Shown here piece by piece: positions 12,920 through 27,857 of a stretch of 64,000 bases of DNA. The stretch comes from Archegozetes longisetosus. Taxonomy: Eukaryota > Arthropoda > Arachnida > Sarcoptiformes > Trhypochthoniidae. The notes under the pieces were generated by a model, which was not told the DNA's origin, did not search any database, and saw only the letters and a program-made list of their open reading frames with translations. Position numbers and translations under genes: made by a program. Within the stretch, counting starts at the first letter, position 1, and every line of letters begins with the position of its first letter. The stretch lies in contig JAEMBT020000004.1 in NCBI GenBank assembly GCA_018873245.2, positions 558,001 through 622,000 of the forward strand. Reading direction: 5' to 3'.

Positions 12920-15900
12920 GTTTGTATGCTTTCTCATATCAGTCAAAGAAGATCAATACTATTGCTCTAAGGAAGAATTTTTCCAAAACTTTCAAAATTT
13001 TTAAGATTTTATACCAGAAAATTCCCAAAAGAGTCCAGTTATCCATTATTTTATTCAATTTTCAATAAATTTTCTAAGAAAGTTTTAAAAGTTTTGTTTA
13101 AAGTTCTTACAAATAGTGAATTTAAAGTAAATACAAATCAATGCCTGAATTACAAGTACTTTCAAATACAAGTTTTCCTTCCTTTCAAAAATTTTTTACA
13201 TTTTTCTTGTACTGAATATAATCTCAAAATTGTTATAACCTGAGTATAACTTGTATATTTTCAAATATATTTTTTAGAAAATAAAGATTTAAGGAAGTGC
13301 TTCCTATCTCTCAATATATCAATTTTTCTGTAACAAAAATGAGCCCAATATTTATTAGTAACAGGTCGATAATTTTGAAAAGTTTTACAAATTTCAACTT
13401 TTTTGCATAGATTTATCATTAATTTGCTTCTTCTCTGATTTGGATAACAGGTTTTGAATGAAATATTTATTAACTTTATTACTATTTGCTATGTGTTCAA
13501 CATTCTTAATAGTTTTAAATTGGGAAAAATACTTACTGGTAGTTCAATATTATTTTATTTCTCTGAGCTATTATGACAGCCGAGAGAATTTGAATAATTT
13601 TTGATTCAATCATTTTTATTCTGAACTTCGGGACCTGTTATTCTCAAGTTTTTCTTATGAATTATTACTGAAGGGTAAAAATCTTTTCAATTTTCAATAA
13701 ATCAGATCAAGAATTCCAGGAATTGATTAAAGTCATGAATTTTAATGAGAATTTTTGTGTGATTGAAAGCTTTAAACTAATATTCCTTATGATAACAGAC
13801 AGATTGTGAAATAGGGCTGAGTGTCGCACTGATTTGTCTACCAATCATTCTCAAAGAACTAGCATTTAAAGAGACAATAAACAATACTTCAATTTTAATT
13901 ATCATTTAAGAGTCTCACACTTAGATCTGCTGTCATCTCAATTCAGATTATAACAGCATAAGTGACAATTATTCATCTCTCGAGGTGTTTCTGGTATAGA
14001 AAAGACCATTAAATGAAATCATTTCTAATTTGAAACATCATAAACTTTATTTCAATTGAACCAATAATAAACTTTTTAACGTTTAAATCATTAAATAAAT
14101 TACTTGATCGTTAAGAAAGACTTATATGATCTTAAGCAATCGCTTCATTCAGTTTATTGTTTTTAAATTTTATTATGGCTCTGATCTTGAATTATAGCCA
14201 ATGAATAATTAATTAAAAGTTGCATAAGGAAACGGATTAGATTTAGTTAAAACTTTTATTACTTTAATTTATTGCTATTATTTATTTGCTCGACCTTCGT
14301 ATTAATTCTGATTTCATTTATCACTTAATTACTTTATTTTTGATACTTTATTAGAGCCAAAATATATTAATAATTTATAAGTTTTGCATTTTTGAAGTGG
14401 TTTTGTGCTATTTCTAGTTTCTATGATTTATTGAACACTATCAACTCGTTAGGTACTTAATGATTTTGTTCAATCAAATATTTATTTACAGAATAAGTTA
14501 AGCAAGCAAACCAAAATACAAATGATAATAGAAACGTTAGCGAACTTAAGCCTCAGTGAGAACCTAATAGACTTTAAATGTAATTGTGTTTTGTACAGTT
14601 TGCAAACAATTTCAGTTTAGTCTCATTTATTTTGACAAAAGTGTGTAATTAAATGTTTCAAAATTTCGATCTGTCTATATGTTTGTCCTGTACTCTCGAG
14701 TGTGACTTATGCCCCAATCTCTCATTCCATCACATAATAGACTTGAATCGAGTGCCACTTCTGGAATGGTTTAAATTGTTGAATGAGTCACAAAAATGAG
14801 TGCGCGATCGGAGTGTGTGTGCGATAGGAGAGCGAAATGCCTCATATAATATAATACCTCAAAACATAGGCCAACACTTTTCCGCTAACGATTGTATGAC
14901 TCAAAGTCACTTCAAAATTCCCCTCAAATATATTCGATTAAACGCATTCAGCAGTGCATAGATAGGGTAAACGATACAATTGCACCAAATTATAACATAC
15001 GTCAATATTTATGTTTACTAGGCTTAAACTAATCGATTAGCTCTAAACTGTTTTAGAAAACTCTTAGTTAAGTTTAATATGAATAGCATTATAAGTGTAT
15101 GTTTAGCAAAAACGCATCAATTACTGGTTATTAAAAAGTAGATTTGACGCTAAAGTGTGCCCAGTTTTTTCATTTGAAAATCAAATTGTTTCTAGTAGAA
15201 CACATTTTTCTTACCCTAAGAATCAATTTTAGTGCAAGTTTTTAGCACAAATACTTTTGAATCCATGCTTTTGAACAACTTTTACTTAAATTTGTTTTGA
15301 ACTGAAGTACTAATGAAGTGGTGTGAAAATGCGTTCACTACGATGGTGAGCATTGAGTTAAAGCTAAGACTAATAATACCTCATGTGAGACACTAGAGTA
15401 TGAATAACTGTATTGGCTTGCAGTCCACTCATTCGTTTTCCGATCGACAATAGAAGTCGATTGGATTCAATACTGATACGTTTGGGCAATCTTTACGCAT
15501 ATGATGGAATTCTAGTACGACAGAAGCCTAACCTCTATATTGAAAACAGATGCGAACAAGTGGTACCGATGCCGACAAATGCCATATAATATTTTTATAT
15601 ATCATTTCTCTTCACTATTTTTCTCCCCGTTTTTGCTGATTAGACCATTGAGGGTTACAAAGCCGGAAATATCACAAGATTGCAGTCTATATCATGCACA
15701 GTGTTATAGACACAGTTATATTCATTTTGGCCCGAAATCCGCGTTCAATTTAATCTTAAGAGTAGTTTTGAATCACTTTTTTTCCTGTCGTCGACTTTTT
15801 ATAATAGCCTACTCCTTAAACCATAAGTCATTTTGAACAATATTTTTTCATATCCATATCTGTTATTTGATGTTATTTGATCATTTATAGGAGTTACTTT

Positions 15901-18900
15901 TACTTTTGGTCTAAAAATAGTAAAAAATTTATTTCTGACTCAAAGTAAACCTTTTTTAAATGCATTAAATACTATGCGATTGCAAAAAACCATGGCCTCT
16001 GCAGAACTTGTGCAGAACTTTGAGCATAAATTTTACTATTTTTTACATAAAATTTTTCAGACCTTTGTAAGCATCTTGCAATACAAGTCAACCTTTCTTC
16101 TTCAAGCTTTTATAACCTTAATGTATGCATGAGTCGGATATAATTGAAATGCGTTCTCTCATAAAAATTTATTATGTTATAAATTGTTCAGAGAAAACTT
16201 ATTCTTCAGATTTATTACTAATTTTTATTTGAAATATATATGCAAGTTAGTAAATAGTTGTGGCATCTACAATTACCTTAACTGCAAACAAGCTTTTCTG
16301 AGCTTTAGCATAAACTGAGTTTCTGTTCGATGCTATATATGATTTGGATCATTTATCAATGAAGTCATTATACCATAAACTTTGAAGTAATTTCGTCTAA
16401 TATCATTTATAACTTATAATTATTAAATAGTTGAATATAATTTCTCTAATTGTTTCTTTACATGCGATAAATAATTTTGTAACCTATATCTTTAAAACTA
16501 AAAATCTAAACTCTAGAGCTGTCATAAGCTCAAATATTCAAAGTTCATCCTTTCAGAGACAGGTTTTTTGCTTTTAATAGTAAACAAGACGCACTCTAAT
16601 AGTCTTATATTGAAAGTCACGAAATTTAAATTTGTTTTTTATAATTCAATTCCATAATAGTGTAGCGAATGATACATCTGATTAAAGATAAGAGAAAATT
16701 ATGATATCATTCTTTCCCACTTGTCATCAACTAATGGCATGATTATTACCTATAAGTTTTTCAGTTAGTATTTGGGTTACATTTTTAAATCACATAAAAA
16801 GGATGTGTGGGAAAATAGTTTTATTTTGCACTTAAAGAGAAATCTTTTTCTCTCACTTAATAGTGTTTTTCAATCTAGAAAAAAAATAAAACTTCAAAAG
16901 TTTCCTAAACTTTTCTACTCTTAAAGAGTTTGATATAAGAAAATTTATTATAGCTCAAGAATATAAGATAGAAAATTATTTGGGACACTGAATGGCTGAT
17001 AAATAAAATTAGTTCTACCATAAATCTTCTTTTTTCATACGAGGTGTTACTCAAGAAGCTTTAAGTTTATTCACAAATAAATTTGAAGTGAGAGTTTTTC
17101 AATTGTTAGAATGAATGCTCTGTACGAAAAAAGTTCACTTTCAAGTCATTCCTACTTAGGATAATGACAATTGGCTTAAATGCTAGATTTTCCCACTTTA
17201 TCTGATTATAAATACATTTATTATAACGTTTATCGCATTGCCATAAATCTAATAAAGATTATGAATGGTAATGAATAAATTGTTGCAATTAATGGTAAAA
17301 AAGCCTATTAAAAACAATAAATAATAGCTTTATTCCACACGAAACCTATATGTGAAAATTGTTTGATAAGATATTGACTTTTTCTGTCAAATGTTCAATA
17401 GTTATAATTTTATTAAAATAAAACGTTGAAAAGCTGATAATTTACTCTCTATTTTCTTATCAAATGTGTTAAATGAGAAATAATAACGAATATTATATTT
17501 TAGGCAAAACACAAATTGAATAATAATTCAAATCACGCTTATTATGGATCAAACGCACGATAAAGACATTGACATTTCCTGATGGGATATTCACATGACA
17601 AAAGTTTGAGTCAATTTATAAACGAGTAGAAAAATTGTTATGTAATCTCAATTTGGCATCTCTTATGCCTAACGAGAGTTTATTTGTTGAGAGAGTATAG
17701 AGATTGTATTAAAGATAGTTTGCAGACAAAAACCTATGCAAAAATTGATCCATAAATCGTGATGTGAATATAATATTTGTATTTTCCGAGATTACTATTG
17801 GTATTAATATTGCGTTTATATTAACCATATTCTGAGAGTTTTAAGGTTTTTCGAATTATGACTAAATAAGTGTTACTCATATAAATTGTCTGAAATGGTC
17901 GCTCAAATGTAAAGCTTGAAAAGTGGCATATATTTAAATCCAAGGATTACATTCCTTTGAAAGCAGAAAAATAGATTCTATAATTAAATTTTGCTTCACT
18001 TCACATAAATACAGAGTTTCTAAATATACCTGAATTTAAAATTCACTCTAAGATCTATTAAGTGAGAATTGATTAAATTTTGATGTGTCTCTTTCAATTA
18101 ATAGTTTATTTACGGATATAAACCTCAATAAAGCTAATTTTAAAATGAAATCTATGTTTAATTTGTATTAAATCTTGTTAGACGTGTGTCTGATTTATGA
18201 ATTTAAACTTGAAATGAATAGTGGAGCATTAGATCATTAGAATAACTAAATTACTAGACTTTAATAGGCTAGAAATTACAAAAGCTGTAGTTAAATGTGA
18301 AACTAATTTCTTGTCATGCATTACACCTCCAAACCATTATTTCTCAATTGGCGGCCTTAAGTCAGACTTTCCGCCAAAGCTGAAGATCTCTCTCGTTGTG
18401 CTCCAAGTAATTAAAATATGAAGCGTTCAAATTTTATTGTTTTTGCACGAAATTTTGCATTTGTAAAAACTAATCTTCTCTTAATAGACGAAATTAAAAA
18501 TAAAAAATTCAAGCAAGAGATCTAAAATATCAGATTCTTTGCTTATATGTTTGATAAAGTTAATCAAAAAGTTGCCCAATTTTTAATATTGTTTAAAACA
18601 CTGATATTCAACAAATCATTTAATCTTCCATCTGAACTATCATTCTAATTGTTACTAAATTTAAAAAAATACTTTCAGGAATGCACATAAATGCTGACTA
18701 CCAATTAAAGTTATCCCTCATTGAAAATACTTTTTACAATTGTATTTTTGAGCTGAGAGTCCGACAATCGATGCTTTGAATGCTCCTTGAGCCTAACCCT
18801 CCCCTCAACAAAATAACGTGAGATTTATTATTCACTCTTTTATCCGATTATTTTCTTTGAAGTTTCGCTCAATGCTTACAATAAGAAAAATGTTTTATTT

Positions 18901-21900
18901 AAACTATCTAACTAAAGAACTAAATACTTTGAAAATTTCTTTTCTAAAATTTCTTAGTTTATAATTAAAATACAAGTTACGTTAAGAGGTAAACTAATTT
19001 AGTTTATGATAACATTTATTTATTCAAACAGATTAAGATTATTTTTCGAGAAATTAAGCATTTTGCGAATCAAATTATAGTTTTATATGATTTTTTTCAT
19101 TTATTCTTATCTTAAATCACAGGAAAAAACTTATTTGTGATGAAAACCTGAATTTCAATTACGCAAACAGAAATCTTTTTGCTATTTAAAACATTTAAAA
19201 CATTTTTATGTTCAGGTTTTCTTAATATTTATATAACCTTAATCAGAGCTTAATTACTTTAATTTTTCAATGAGTTAACACAAACGATAATTAACTATTA
19301 AGTGAAGTAAAAGTAGTTTTCTCAGAGCTTCGGATCAAAGCAAAAAAATGATCGTGAGCAAAGCATCTAAACTGATTAACTTAATTACCTGTTTTTAATG
19401 ACATTTACCGATTTCGTAAAGAGGAGTCCACTAATCACATAATCAAACAGACATTTGGTTAGGACTAGTCATTATTTTTCCGACTCTGATCTTATTTTTA
19501 TTAAGCGTTTATACGATAAGGTCTCTTAAAAGACCAAAAATTGAACAGAAATAAGAAGAAAACAAGACGGAAGTATACCTTAAGATAGAATACGTGCCAA
19601 ATCGTGTGAACCTGGTATCTAAAAAACTGTGCGCTATGTTAAGTCTTGATGCGATCAGCAAATAAATTATCGTTAAATAAATTGTGGTCTTCAATGGACT
19701 GACGGTTTGATAAAAAAAATAAAATGAGAAGAACAAAGATTTTCGAAGTATTTAGATTTCAAGTTTAGTGCTGCAAATGTGCCTCTAATTGAAAGTTTTA
19801 GCTTTTTTGTTAACTCTTATGAAGTTCTAATTATTTTAATTTATTTCAGTCATGAATATTATCTTTTGCTGAAATCAATGCCTCATTAATTATACACTAT
19901 TTTAGGATTTAATGTCGTAATAAATTTCAACTCTTTGTTGACTCGAAATTTCAACAGTTTTCCGCCTATTTATAGATTTTGATTTATTGACCATTAGTCG
20001 AACTAAATTTATGTGAAAATAAAATTAATATTTAATCATTATAATTGTAGTTCTAATACTATACTCAAAATATATTGTTTAAAGCATGTGGAATAGAATT
20101 GAAGAATGAGTTGGCCATATTTGTGCTTCAAACTAGTGATACAAAAGACTCACGCCAAAATTTGTTGTATTCGTAGTCTGGCAGTTGTGGGGATATTGTT
20201 ATGTTTGAGTTGTTGTAAGACAATTGCATCAGAGCAAACGCTAATCAGTTGGTTCGTTTTCTGCCTTATTCTTATTTTTGCTAATTTTAAACCAATCGTC
20301 ATGGTCAAAGTTTTACTAATTAGTTCTTTACAATAAGATCACTAGAAATTACGAAGACGAACAAATATTAACCCAAAGATTAATTAATTTACATCTCAAA
20401 TGAAAAGTCGTTAATTAATTACAGTTTGCATTTGCCATTCACGTATAAAACTTCGTGTTTATTACTCTATTGATAACATTTAATTTTGAATTTCGATTGT
20501 TTTAAGGTTATAAACTCAGTATATTTGAAGCTAACGACATGAGGCAACTTAATTAGTCAAATATGATAAGGACCTAAACTGTCCTATGAATGAATGAATG
20601 AATTATGAATTGTATGTTTGTTTAGTGAAACTATCATTTATTCGCTATCGATTTGAAAAAGAACTAATAACATATCCATATCTATACTTGTGATTGCATT
20701 ACCATTTTTGTAGAAATAATACAAAAACCGTTATATAAGAGGGAAATAGATTTGCAACCATTAATACCCTATTGATGCATTATTTGGACACCTATTCCTG
20801 CCATCGCTTCTCTTTGACAGTCGCTCAATATTGACATTTGTGCTCAAACATAAAAAATGTATTATGTATTAAATCGTTCCTCTTATGACAATATCGGTTT
20901 GGGTGACAATACCAACAATAGTCTTCCCAATCCTTAATTCCAAAGCCGAGTTTAATTCACTCCTATAGTAGGCCAACAACATATTGTTGTGACCGTTCGT
21001 TTCTCTCACTCTTCTCTTTATTAGCAGCAAAAAATTGAGTGAAAGAGAGAAAAATGCATTATTTGTTAGTTATATACCATATGCCAGCCGATCATCGCTT
21101 TCAACAATGGATGAGATACGCTTTTTTGTCATTGTTTTCCGGCATTTCAAATACCACTTTATTTTTGCCTTCTCATATCGGGGTAGTGGCGTATTTATTG
21201 ATATGTATTTAAGAAGCACTTGTGGAGTTTATGCTTCAAAATCAAATTTTTAGGCATTTTTAAGATCTGTTCTCGTCAAATGAGTTATGTTTTAAACTTT
21301 GATAATTCAGGCTCTAATCAAAGTTTAAATAAGTGTTTCGTGGAATATTTAAGAAAAATCTATTCGGAAACTTCAAATTTTCGATGTCGTAGATGATTTT
21401 TTGGTAAAAATAATTATTTCAAGTGAAATATAGTCTACGCCACAAGCTGTACCATAGAAGCTATCACGTAAAATAGGGCTCTTATAGTCGCTTTCAAGTG
21501 TTTTGGTTGAGTTGACATTGAAATTTCATTTTTCTCTTCTTTTTCTTTAAGAAAAGTATAGGTTATGCTACCGGTTATAAGTTAGAGAAAATGTCACTTT
21601 TGTTCGTTTCAGTTGGATTTAGCAAAGATGACATGAGAGAATATGACGTTCCTAGGGATAGAAATAATGAACCAGAACAAAAGTATAAACAAGAAGAAAC
21701 GCCAAAAGCGATAGGAATTTGTCCTAAAGTTTTGTACTTTTATGATAAACGGTCGTGAAAAAGATTGTGCTCATAACTTAAAAAGCGTGTTTCAATTGAT
21801 TCAATGTTTAATCTTCCCAATAAGAATAGTTGCACTAAATTCTAACTCAACAAATTTTTTGATCAAATAAAAGTTCATTACTAATAAAGCCTTATCTTCA

Positions 21901-24900
21901 TTTGAGACACATTTAAAAAATGAAGTTTTAATTTGAAGATGAAGAAGTATTTGAAATATGACATTTTCTCATAAGTCAGCCTTGAAAACCTGAATACTTA
22001 AATGAATGTTACTTTGTTTTACGAAGCCATCATTTGATGTGATAGTACTGTTTCTCTTGTTCCCTTTTTTCTCACATTGATATCATATGCAGCCGTATTT
22101 GCCTCGCATTCTATTCTAGCTGTTCGTCGAATAATTTTGATTGTGAAAAACGATCTCTTTGCGATTACAGTTTTCTTTCAATACATAGGAATTGGGTCAA
22201 TATTCTTTTGTATAAGTATTAAGCCATAGAAGTCAAGTGAAAAGGTATACTTTCCATAAGATGTCTCAATACATACAATTACATTGGATATTAGAAGCAA
22301 AGGCATTTATTTCAAATCAGGCTCTTATTAGATTCGGGCTCAAAAACAAGTTTGCGAGCGCTGATCAAATTTTAACAATTCGATATCATACAACGCTCAG
22401 TGCTTATTATTTTTTCACACAATCATGTTCAGTATTTAAACTTGGTTAATATTAGCATTACTCCAGAAAGTTGGTTTTCAAATTCCATCTCCTTTCAATG
22501 TATTATTCAATGATTTGATTAAAAAACAGAAATAAAACCTACTCTTTAGACAGAACATCTCGTTTCTTAAATTATCTGATTGAAAACGGCTTAAAATATT
22601 TATTGAAATTGTTCTACGAAATGTTTTTGGTTGATCAAAACTTGAAGTATGCATGTTTCTTAAATTCCAAATTTGGTGGCAGAATAAATTTGCTTATTCA
22701 AGTTTCCTAGACTTCAAAATGAATTCTATTCTTAAACAAAACCTATCCCTTTGCTTAGCAGATACTAAAAAGTGAGTTTTGTAAAATGAAATAAAAAGCG
22801 ATATGCTTTATACAGAAATTATTCTTTAGTCATATGAGAGTAGAATAAGTAAATATTAGGTTTGATAGCCAAGAAAAAAATTTGATTGTGGAAAAAGGAA
22901 TTGCAATAAGAATCAATCATTAATGCACGCGATCTTTTCATCAGCATTCATATCCTTCATTTTAGGAAACATACGATTTCTATGTAAATCTGTTTATGGG
23001 GTCAAAAGTACGATAAACATCGACCATATAATTGTTTGATTTCAATAAGAATACAAATCGATTTTTCTCAGGCATGAGAGAAAACTTTATTCAAGAAGAA
23101 AATTGTTTAAATACGATAAAAGCCTTTCTATACAACACAAGAATAACAATGGTTTTTGATCCCATTTTTAGACGTATCAGCAAAATGTACTTAGCTGAAA
23201 AACTTCTGCTTAATGTAAATAAGTTTGATCCGACTTGTTTAGTATTGATTGGTAAATACTTTTGTAAACAATATCTTATGAATTTTTATTAATTTTACGC
23301 TTTTTAGCCAAACATATAATCAATTCTATTTGAATGCTTTAATCAGTTCAAACGTTTTACTCTATTATGAATCTATTCTTTCATCTTAAGCCAAAGGGAA
23401 GACTGACGAGGACACAGTAAAAAATAAAATTCAAAGATTGACTTATACGCGATAATTTATCTAATAGTTGGCTCTAATTTTGATGTTTGAAAGCATCTTT
23501 TGAATTGTAATGTTACCGTAATTATTTTGGTGACGTCTTGTTTCATCATATTCATTTAATAAGCTTCAATATGAATAACATAATGGAACTTAACAGAGGG
23601 GTAGATTCTCAAATCAACATCTCTAACTCGACTTTGAAATAATTTTCAAAATTTTATTCAACTTAATGGTTATTATTCATACCATTTTTCATCTGATGGT
23701 TAATCTAAGATAAGCGCTAGTTCTTTACCCAAAAGAGTTATAAATAATTACATAACTATGATATTCGATGGCTTCTGTTGAAATACTCCTTATCTTGATT
23801 TTATCAATTTTGAGCCTCAAAGGTATCTGAAATGGCAAAACATCTCATTTTTTAAAGTCTTATATTACTTCATTATTGAACTCCTTTTGACATTTTCTAA
23901 GTTTTGAAACGTTTACTAGTATACTTACTTTAAAATAAGAGCTTTCAACTGGTTTGGATGCAGGCATCGATTGGTATGAAAACGGAGTCTACGCTTTCTA
24001 CAACAATAAATAGAATCACAGTAATATAGTGCAATAAGTTTAATTAATACAATAAAAAACAAATTTAATTATATTCTGGTTCATCAATTTAAGCTTATAA
24101 CTAAAAAGTAAATTGAATTATTTCTTGTCATAATAAATAAGTGCTATATTCCATTAAGCTGTTCTAAAGGTTCATAATTATTTTTATATAAACAATTTAT
24201 GATTACATTTTAAACAAATTCGAGCTCACTGTCAATGAACAATCATTAGGAATGTATAAACCAAAGGCAAAATCTTGTTTGGCTTCTGCTTAATTTTGGG
24301 CAATACTATGATTTATAAATATTTGATCATCTTATTTTTTACTTGTTCATAAAAACTGTTAATTGTTAAATACGATCATATCTAATGATTGAAAAATTTG
24401 AGGGCATCATAATTTTACTCTTTTAAGGGAAAAATTTTAATTAGAAATTCATTTAGAGATTAGTATAATTATTTTTAGACTAGAAATAAGATGAAAAATG
24501 ATCTAATTTTTTCTTGAAAGGCGAGTATAATTAAGGCAAAAGTGAAGCTTAATAATAATACCGTAAACTTTTTCAACAAAGACTAGTCTATTATAAAGTC
24601 TCAAAGAGTGGGTCTTAAGGTTTTCATTATGGAAACGAACTGCAAATTAATTATAATCAAATGTCAGCGCAGACAATAGTATTCATCGTATCGATCGTCA
24701 GACTATAAATTAAGGACAATAACAATTAGTCTCATTTTTCATAAGCAAAATATACTGCGTAATAAAACATAAATATATTTTTTTCAATTAGTGACCGCTC
24801 AATAATAGTTGTGTCAATATAGAAAATCATTTGTTATTATGAATGAAAAGTAAATCATATTTCACTTCAAATAACATTTTGTAGTCATTAGTACATCTTT

Positions 24901-27134
24901 GCAACATTTAATGCAAAGATTCATCAATGAAAGACTGTTTGATGTAATCTTTCTTTCAGTACAATTCAAGTTTCAAAACTGATTACAATTTATTAGCCTT
25001 ACAAAAATGAATGCATGCCTAATTCAATACAAACTAGAGTTTGACATACTTTTAAACTAAAAAATAATGAAAAATTGCTTTATTCTCATTCAAGCTTGAT
25101 TAAGAATTCAAAATTTTGAAAAACTTTTGCTTAAACATTTAGATTTTTATTGATGCAACTTAAGAAGGTTGTATTCTCAAAGTCTTATTATACGATTTTT
25201 TTATATCAAACTATAATTAACTATTACAGTAAGTAAATAAGTGAACTCTAAGTCTTCAAATCTTGTTTTTAGGGGAAGACAACTTTTAGACCATGCGCTG
25301 CAGATACTTATCCTCCTTTATTATAGTTACCATTCCTGAATCACATCCCACTGGAAAAGGTTTTTCAGTCGTTGTTCGCTTGTGGTCGAGTGAGTACGTA
25401 CAGTGTTTCTGCAGAGCAGTTTTCGTGAAAGAAGTTTTTGTGCACCCAAAAAGTTTAAACTTTATATTGGATTCAATATAAAAACTTTTATTATTGTAGG
25501 CTCAGACAAGTTTGAACATAGCGAGAAAATATTGCTTTTTAAGTGCAAAATTAATTAAGATTGGATTTATTGAACATTAACTTGATTTGAAAGTGAAAGC
25601 TTTCTCTTTGGAGGAAAAGTTTGTTGTCGATTGTTGTGCGAAAAAATAATCATTTGCTCTGAAAAAAATTGGATTTTTATTTGCTGTAAACTGAATTTAA
25701 TTGCAATTGCAAGCTTTTTACTCTGAAAAAATAGTTTTGTGCACAAGCTATTCTCGTGGACCTTCAATCTTGGCAGAGATTCATTGCTCTTTCACCTCTG
25801 CTGTAGGTCTTTCAAAAGTATCTTTTTGTAACATAAATTTGAACCTTAAGTTTTAAACAGTATATATTCCTCTCTATCTATTGAAAAGGCCTTATATTCC
25901 ACTGGAATACACCTTTAGGCTTATTTTTAGGCGAAGGTTTTCAATTGAACTAAAAACTTATTGTCGGAGAACATTTTTCAGAGCAAGTATTCTCTCACAT
26001 ACTGCTATACTATATATTGTGCGCCTTTTCCTCTCTTCTTCAGTACTTCAATAAACCTCTACTTTTAAGAAATAATCATTTTTGCCCATTTTAGGGCTCG
26101 ACGACTGAACCAATTTCTCAATGTTTTAAACTTTTACGACCAGAAAATTGGCTCTTAAAGCGATTTAATAGTTTTACTAGATTATTCGGTCGGACTTTCA
26201 TTTCAAAGGTAAACATTTTAATTTATTTTTACGATTTTACAAAAGATTCTTCAACTTAAACGTCTATATCTTTACTTAAGTAATAAAACTTTATTTTCTT
26301 GAACTATATAAAAAATATCTTTATTTAGTCAAAAAATAATTGATTTTTAATTAAATAAAAATATCTTGAAAACTTTTGATCACTTTTCTGGTGAAAAGTT
26401 ATCAAAAATTTGTGATTTTATTCAGAAAATAAAGGTTTTTTTACATTTTGGTAATGAGACATATAAGATATAAGCCTGAATAATCAGTTAAATCATAAAT
26501 AGTCTAGATCTAAAAGTTTTTAAGCAAATAAAGTATACACAAAGTAAATATTATTTTTCGGTTATAAAACTTGATTTTGACCATTAAAACTACTGAACTT
26601 TTTCGTGTACTTCGGCTTTAAATATACGGCTATTAGAAATTGTGATAAACACTGTCTGTCACATAAATATTAAAACTGAAAATATATTTTTCCTGAACTT
26701 TAAAAAATAACGCAAAGTCACACTTGTGTGCGACCCAAAACTAATTAAGGTGAATATAAATGGCATATTCCCCAAATATAACTTTTGTTCATCACTTTTA
26801 TACTGATCAAGTTTTTGCTATTGAACATGTGTTCAAAAGAAGTGCCGCCTTTTCTCTATCTAATAGATTCAACTAATTATAGCATTCGTTAGATGAAGAA
26901 AAAATCATAAACTTTTCAAATTGTTTGTAAATAGAGAGCTAACATAAAGTTTTTCTTTATGATTGACTGATTAACCGTAAAGTTTCACATAAAATATGCG
27001 TTCCCTCATCTATTAAGTCATTAAATACGGCAATACATCGAAATAACAAATCAAATAAGTAATCAATCAAATAATAGATTTCAAATATTTTTGGTCTTAT
27101 TTTGTTTCAGGAAACAGTTTAATAACTGATTCAT

Positions 27135-27155
27135 AAATAATAATAATAATAATAA
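27135..27155. repeat. Short (AAT)n microsatellite
   Basis: Seven AAT-type units about 0.5 kb upstream of the slit ATG. Confidence 0.9.
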
Positions 27156-27630
27156 GGAACGTTTAAATAAGATGTGAGAAGAGTCTTATCTTGTATACTA
27201 CGAAAGTGTTATTTATAATTTTGGCAAATGCTGTGAAACAAAACTTGTTATAATTTGCGATAACAATTAGAAAAGAGAGAGAGTTTTCTCAACTCATAAT
27301 TATAATTAGCAACACATGTCACACGACACTATCAAAAAGTATAATTCGTATGACAGACTGTTGTCCTAAATATCAAACAAAACAATATTTGTTATCTTGA
27401 CCTAACATTAAGTATTTTGTGCTGCCAAAAAAGTCAAAGCTTACATAACAAGAGGGAAAGTTCTGTAATATTAAGGCTTTTCCCTAACGTTGTAGTGCTT
27501 AGTATTTATCAAATATAAAACTCTAAGAACTTATCCCAAACTGAAATTGCAAGTTGTTCTTTGGTTACGCCACTATTTGGCAATTACTGTGGCGGTCGTT
27601 GACCACCTCTCACCGTTTGGTATCGTCACA

Positions 27631-27857
27631 ATGGCCCGAAGGATATGGTCATCGGTGACTATCATGCATTTTTGTGCTCTGATCGCACTCTGCCTACTAT
27701 TGATCGGCACCAGAAGTGGCAGAGCCTCTGATAATGAGTATGGTGTCCAATTGTCCACATGTCCGATTGAGTGCGACTGTCAGGGATTAACTGTCGATTG
27801 TGCACATCGAGGATTAACGTTTGTGCCACGATTCATACCCGTGGAGGCGAGAAGATT
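27631..27857 (+). CDS. slit: slit exon 1 (signal peptide and LRRNT of D1)
   Basis: The start ATG is in CACAATGGC, a good initiation context, directly before [21 protein letters not shown], whose hydrophobic core ([13 protein letters not shown]) is a signal peptide. The frame stays open upstream of this ATG but without another suitable ATG. The donor is TT|GTGAGT at 27858 (phase 2). An untranslated first exon upstream is likely, but its position was not determined. Confidence 0.92.

Larger units (their letters stand above)
8820..27630. other. About 19 kb between CHMP4 and the slit start codon; presumed slit upstream and regulatory region
   Basis: No protein-coding exon, tRNA, rRNA or transposase was recognised. 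Short open frames occur but have AT-driven composition and no family motif. The stretch is mostly AT-rich with runs of A and T. It contains a (CT)n tract at 12867-12917, small AAT repeats and some locally GC-richer blocks near 14690-14860, 15420-15790 and 20800-21050. Those blocks could be promoter, enhancer or untranslated exon sequence of slit; the sequence alone does not decide. Confidence 0.5.

Noticed and set aside
12692-13068. Overlapping frames encoding poly-(Arg-Glu) or poly-(Leu-Ser) proteins
   Set aside because: These are translations of the CT microsatellite, not genes.
15540-15836. A 98-codon plus-strand open frame upstream of slit
   Set aside because: No protein family was recognised. 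Composition suggests a chance frame in a GC-richer block, which is reported instead as a possible untranslated or regulatory region.
27573-27758. Minus-strand frame over slit exon 1
   Set aside because: Antisense shadow of the slit signal-peptide and LRRNT exon.
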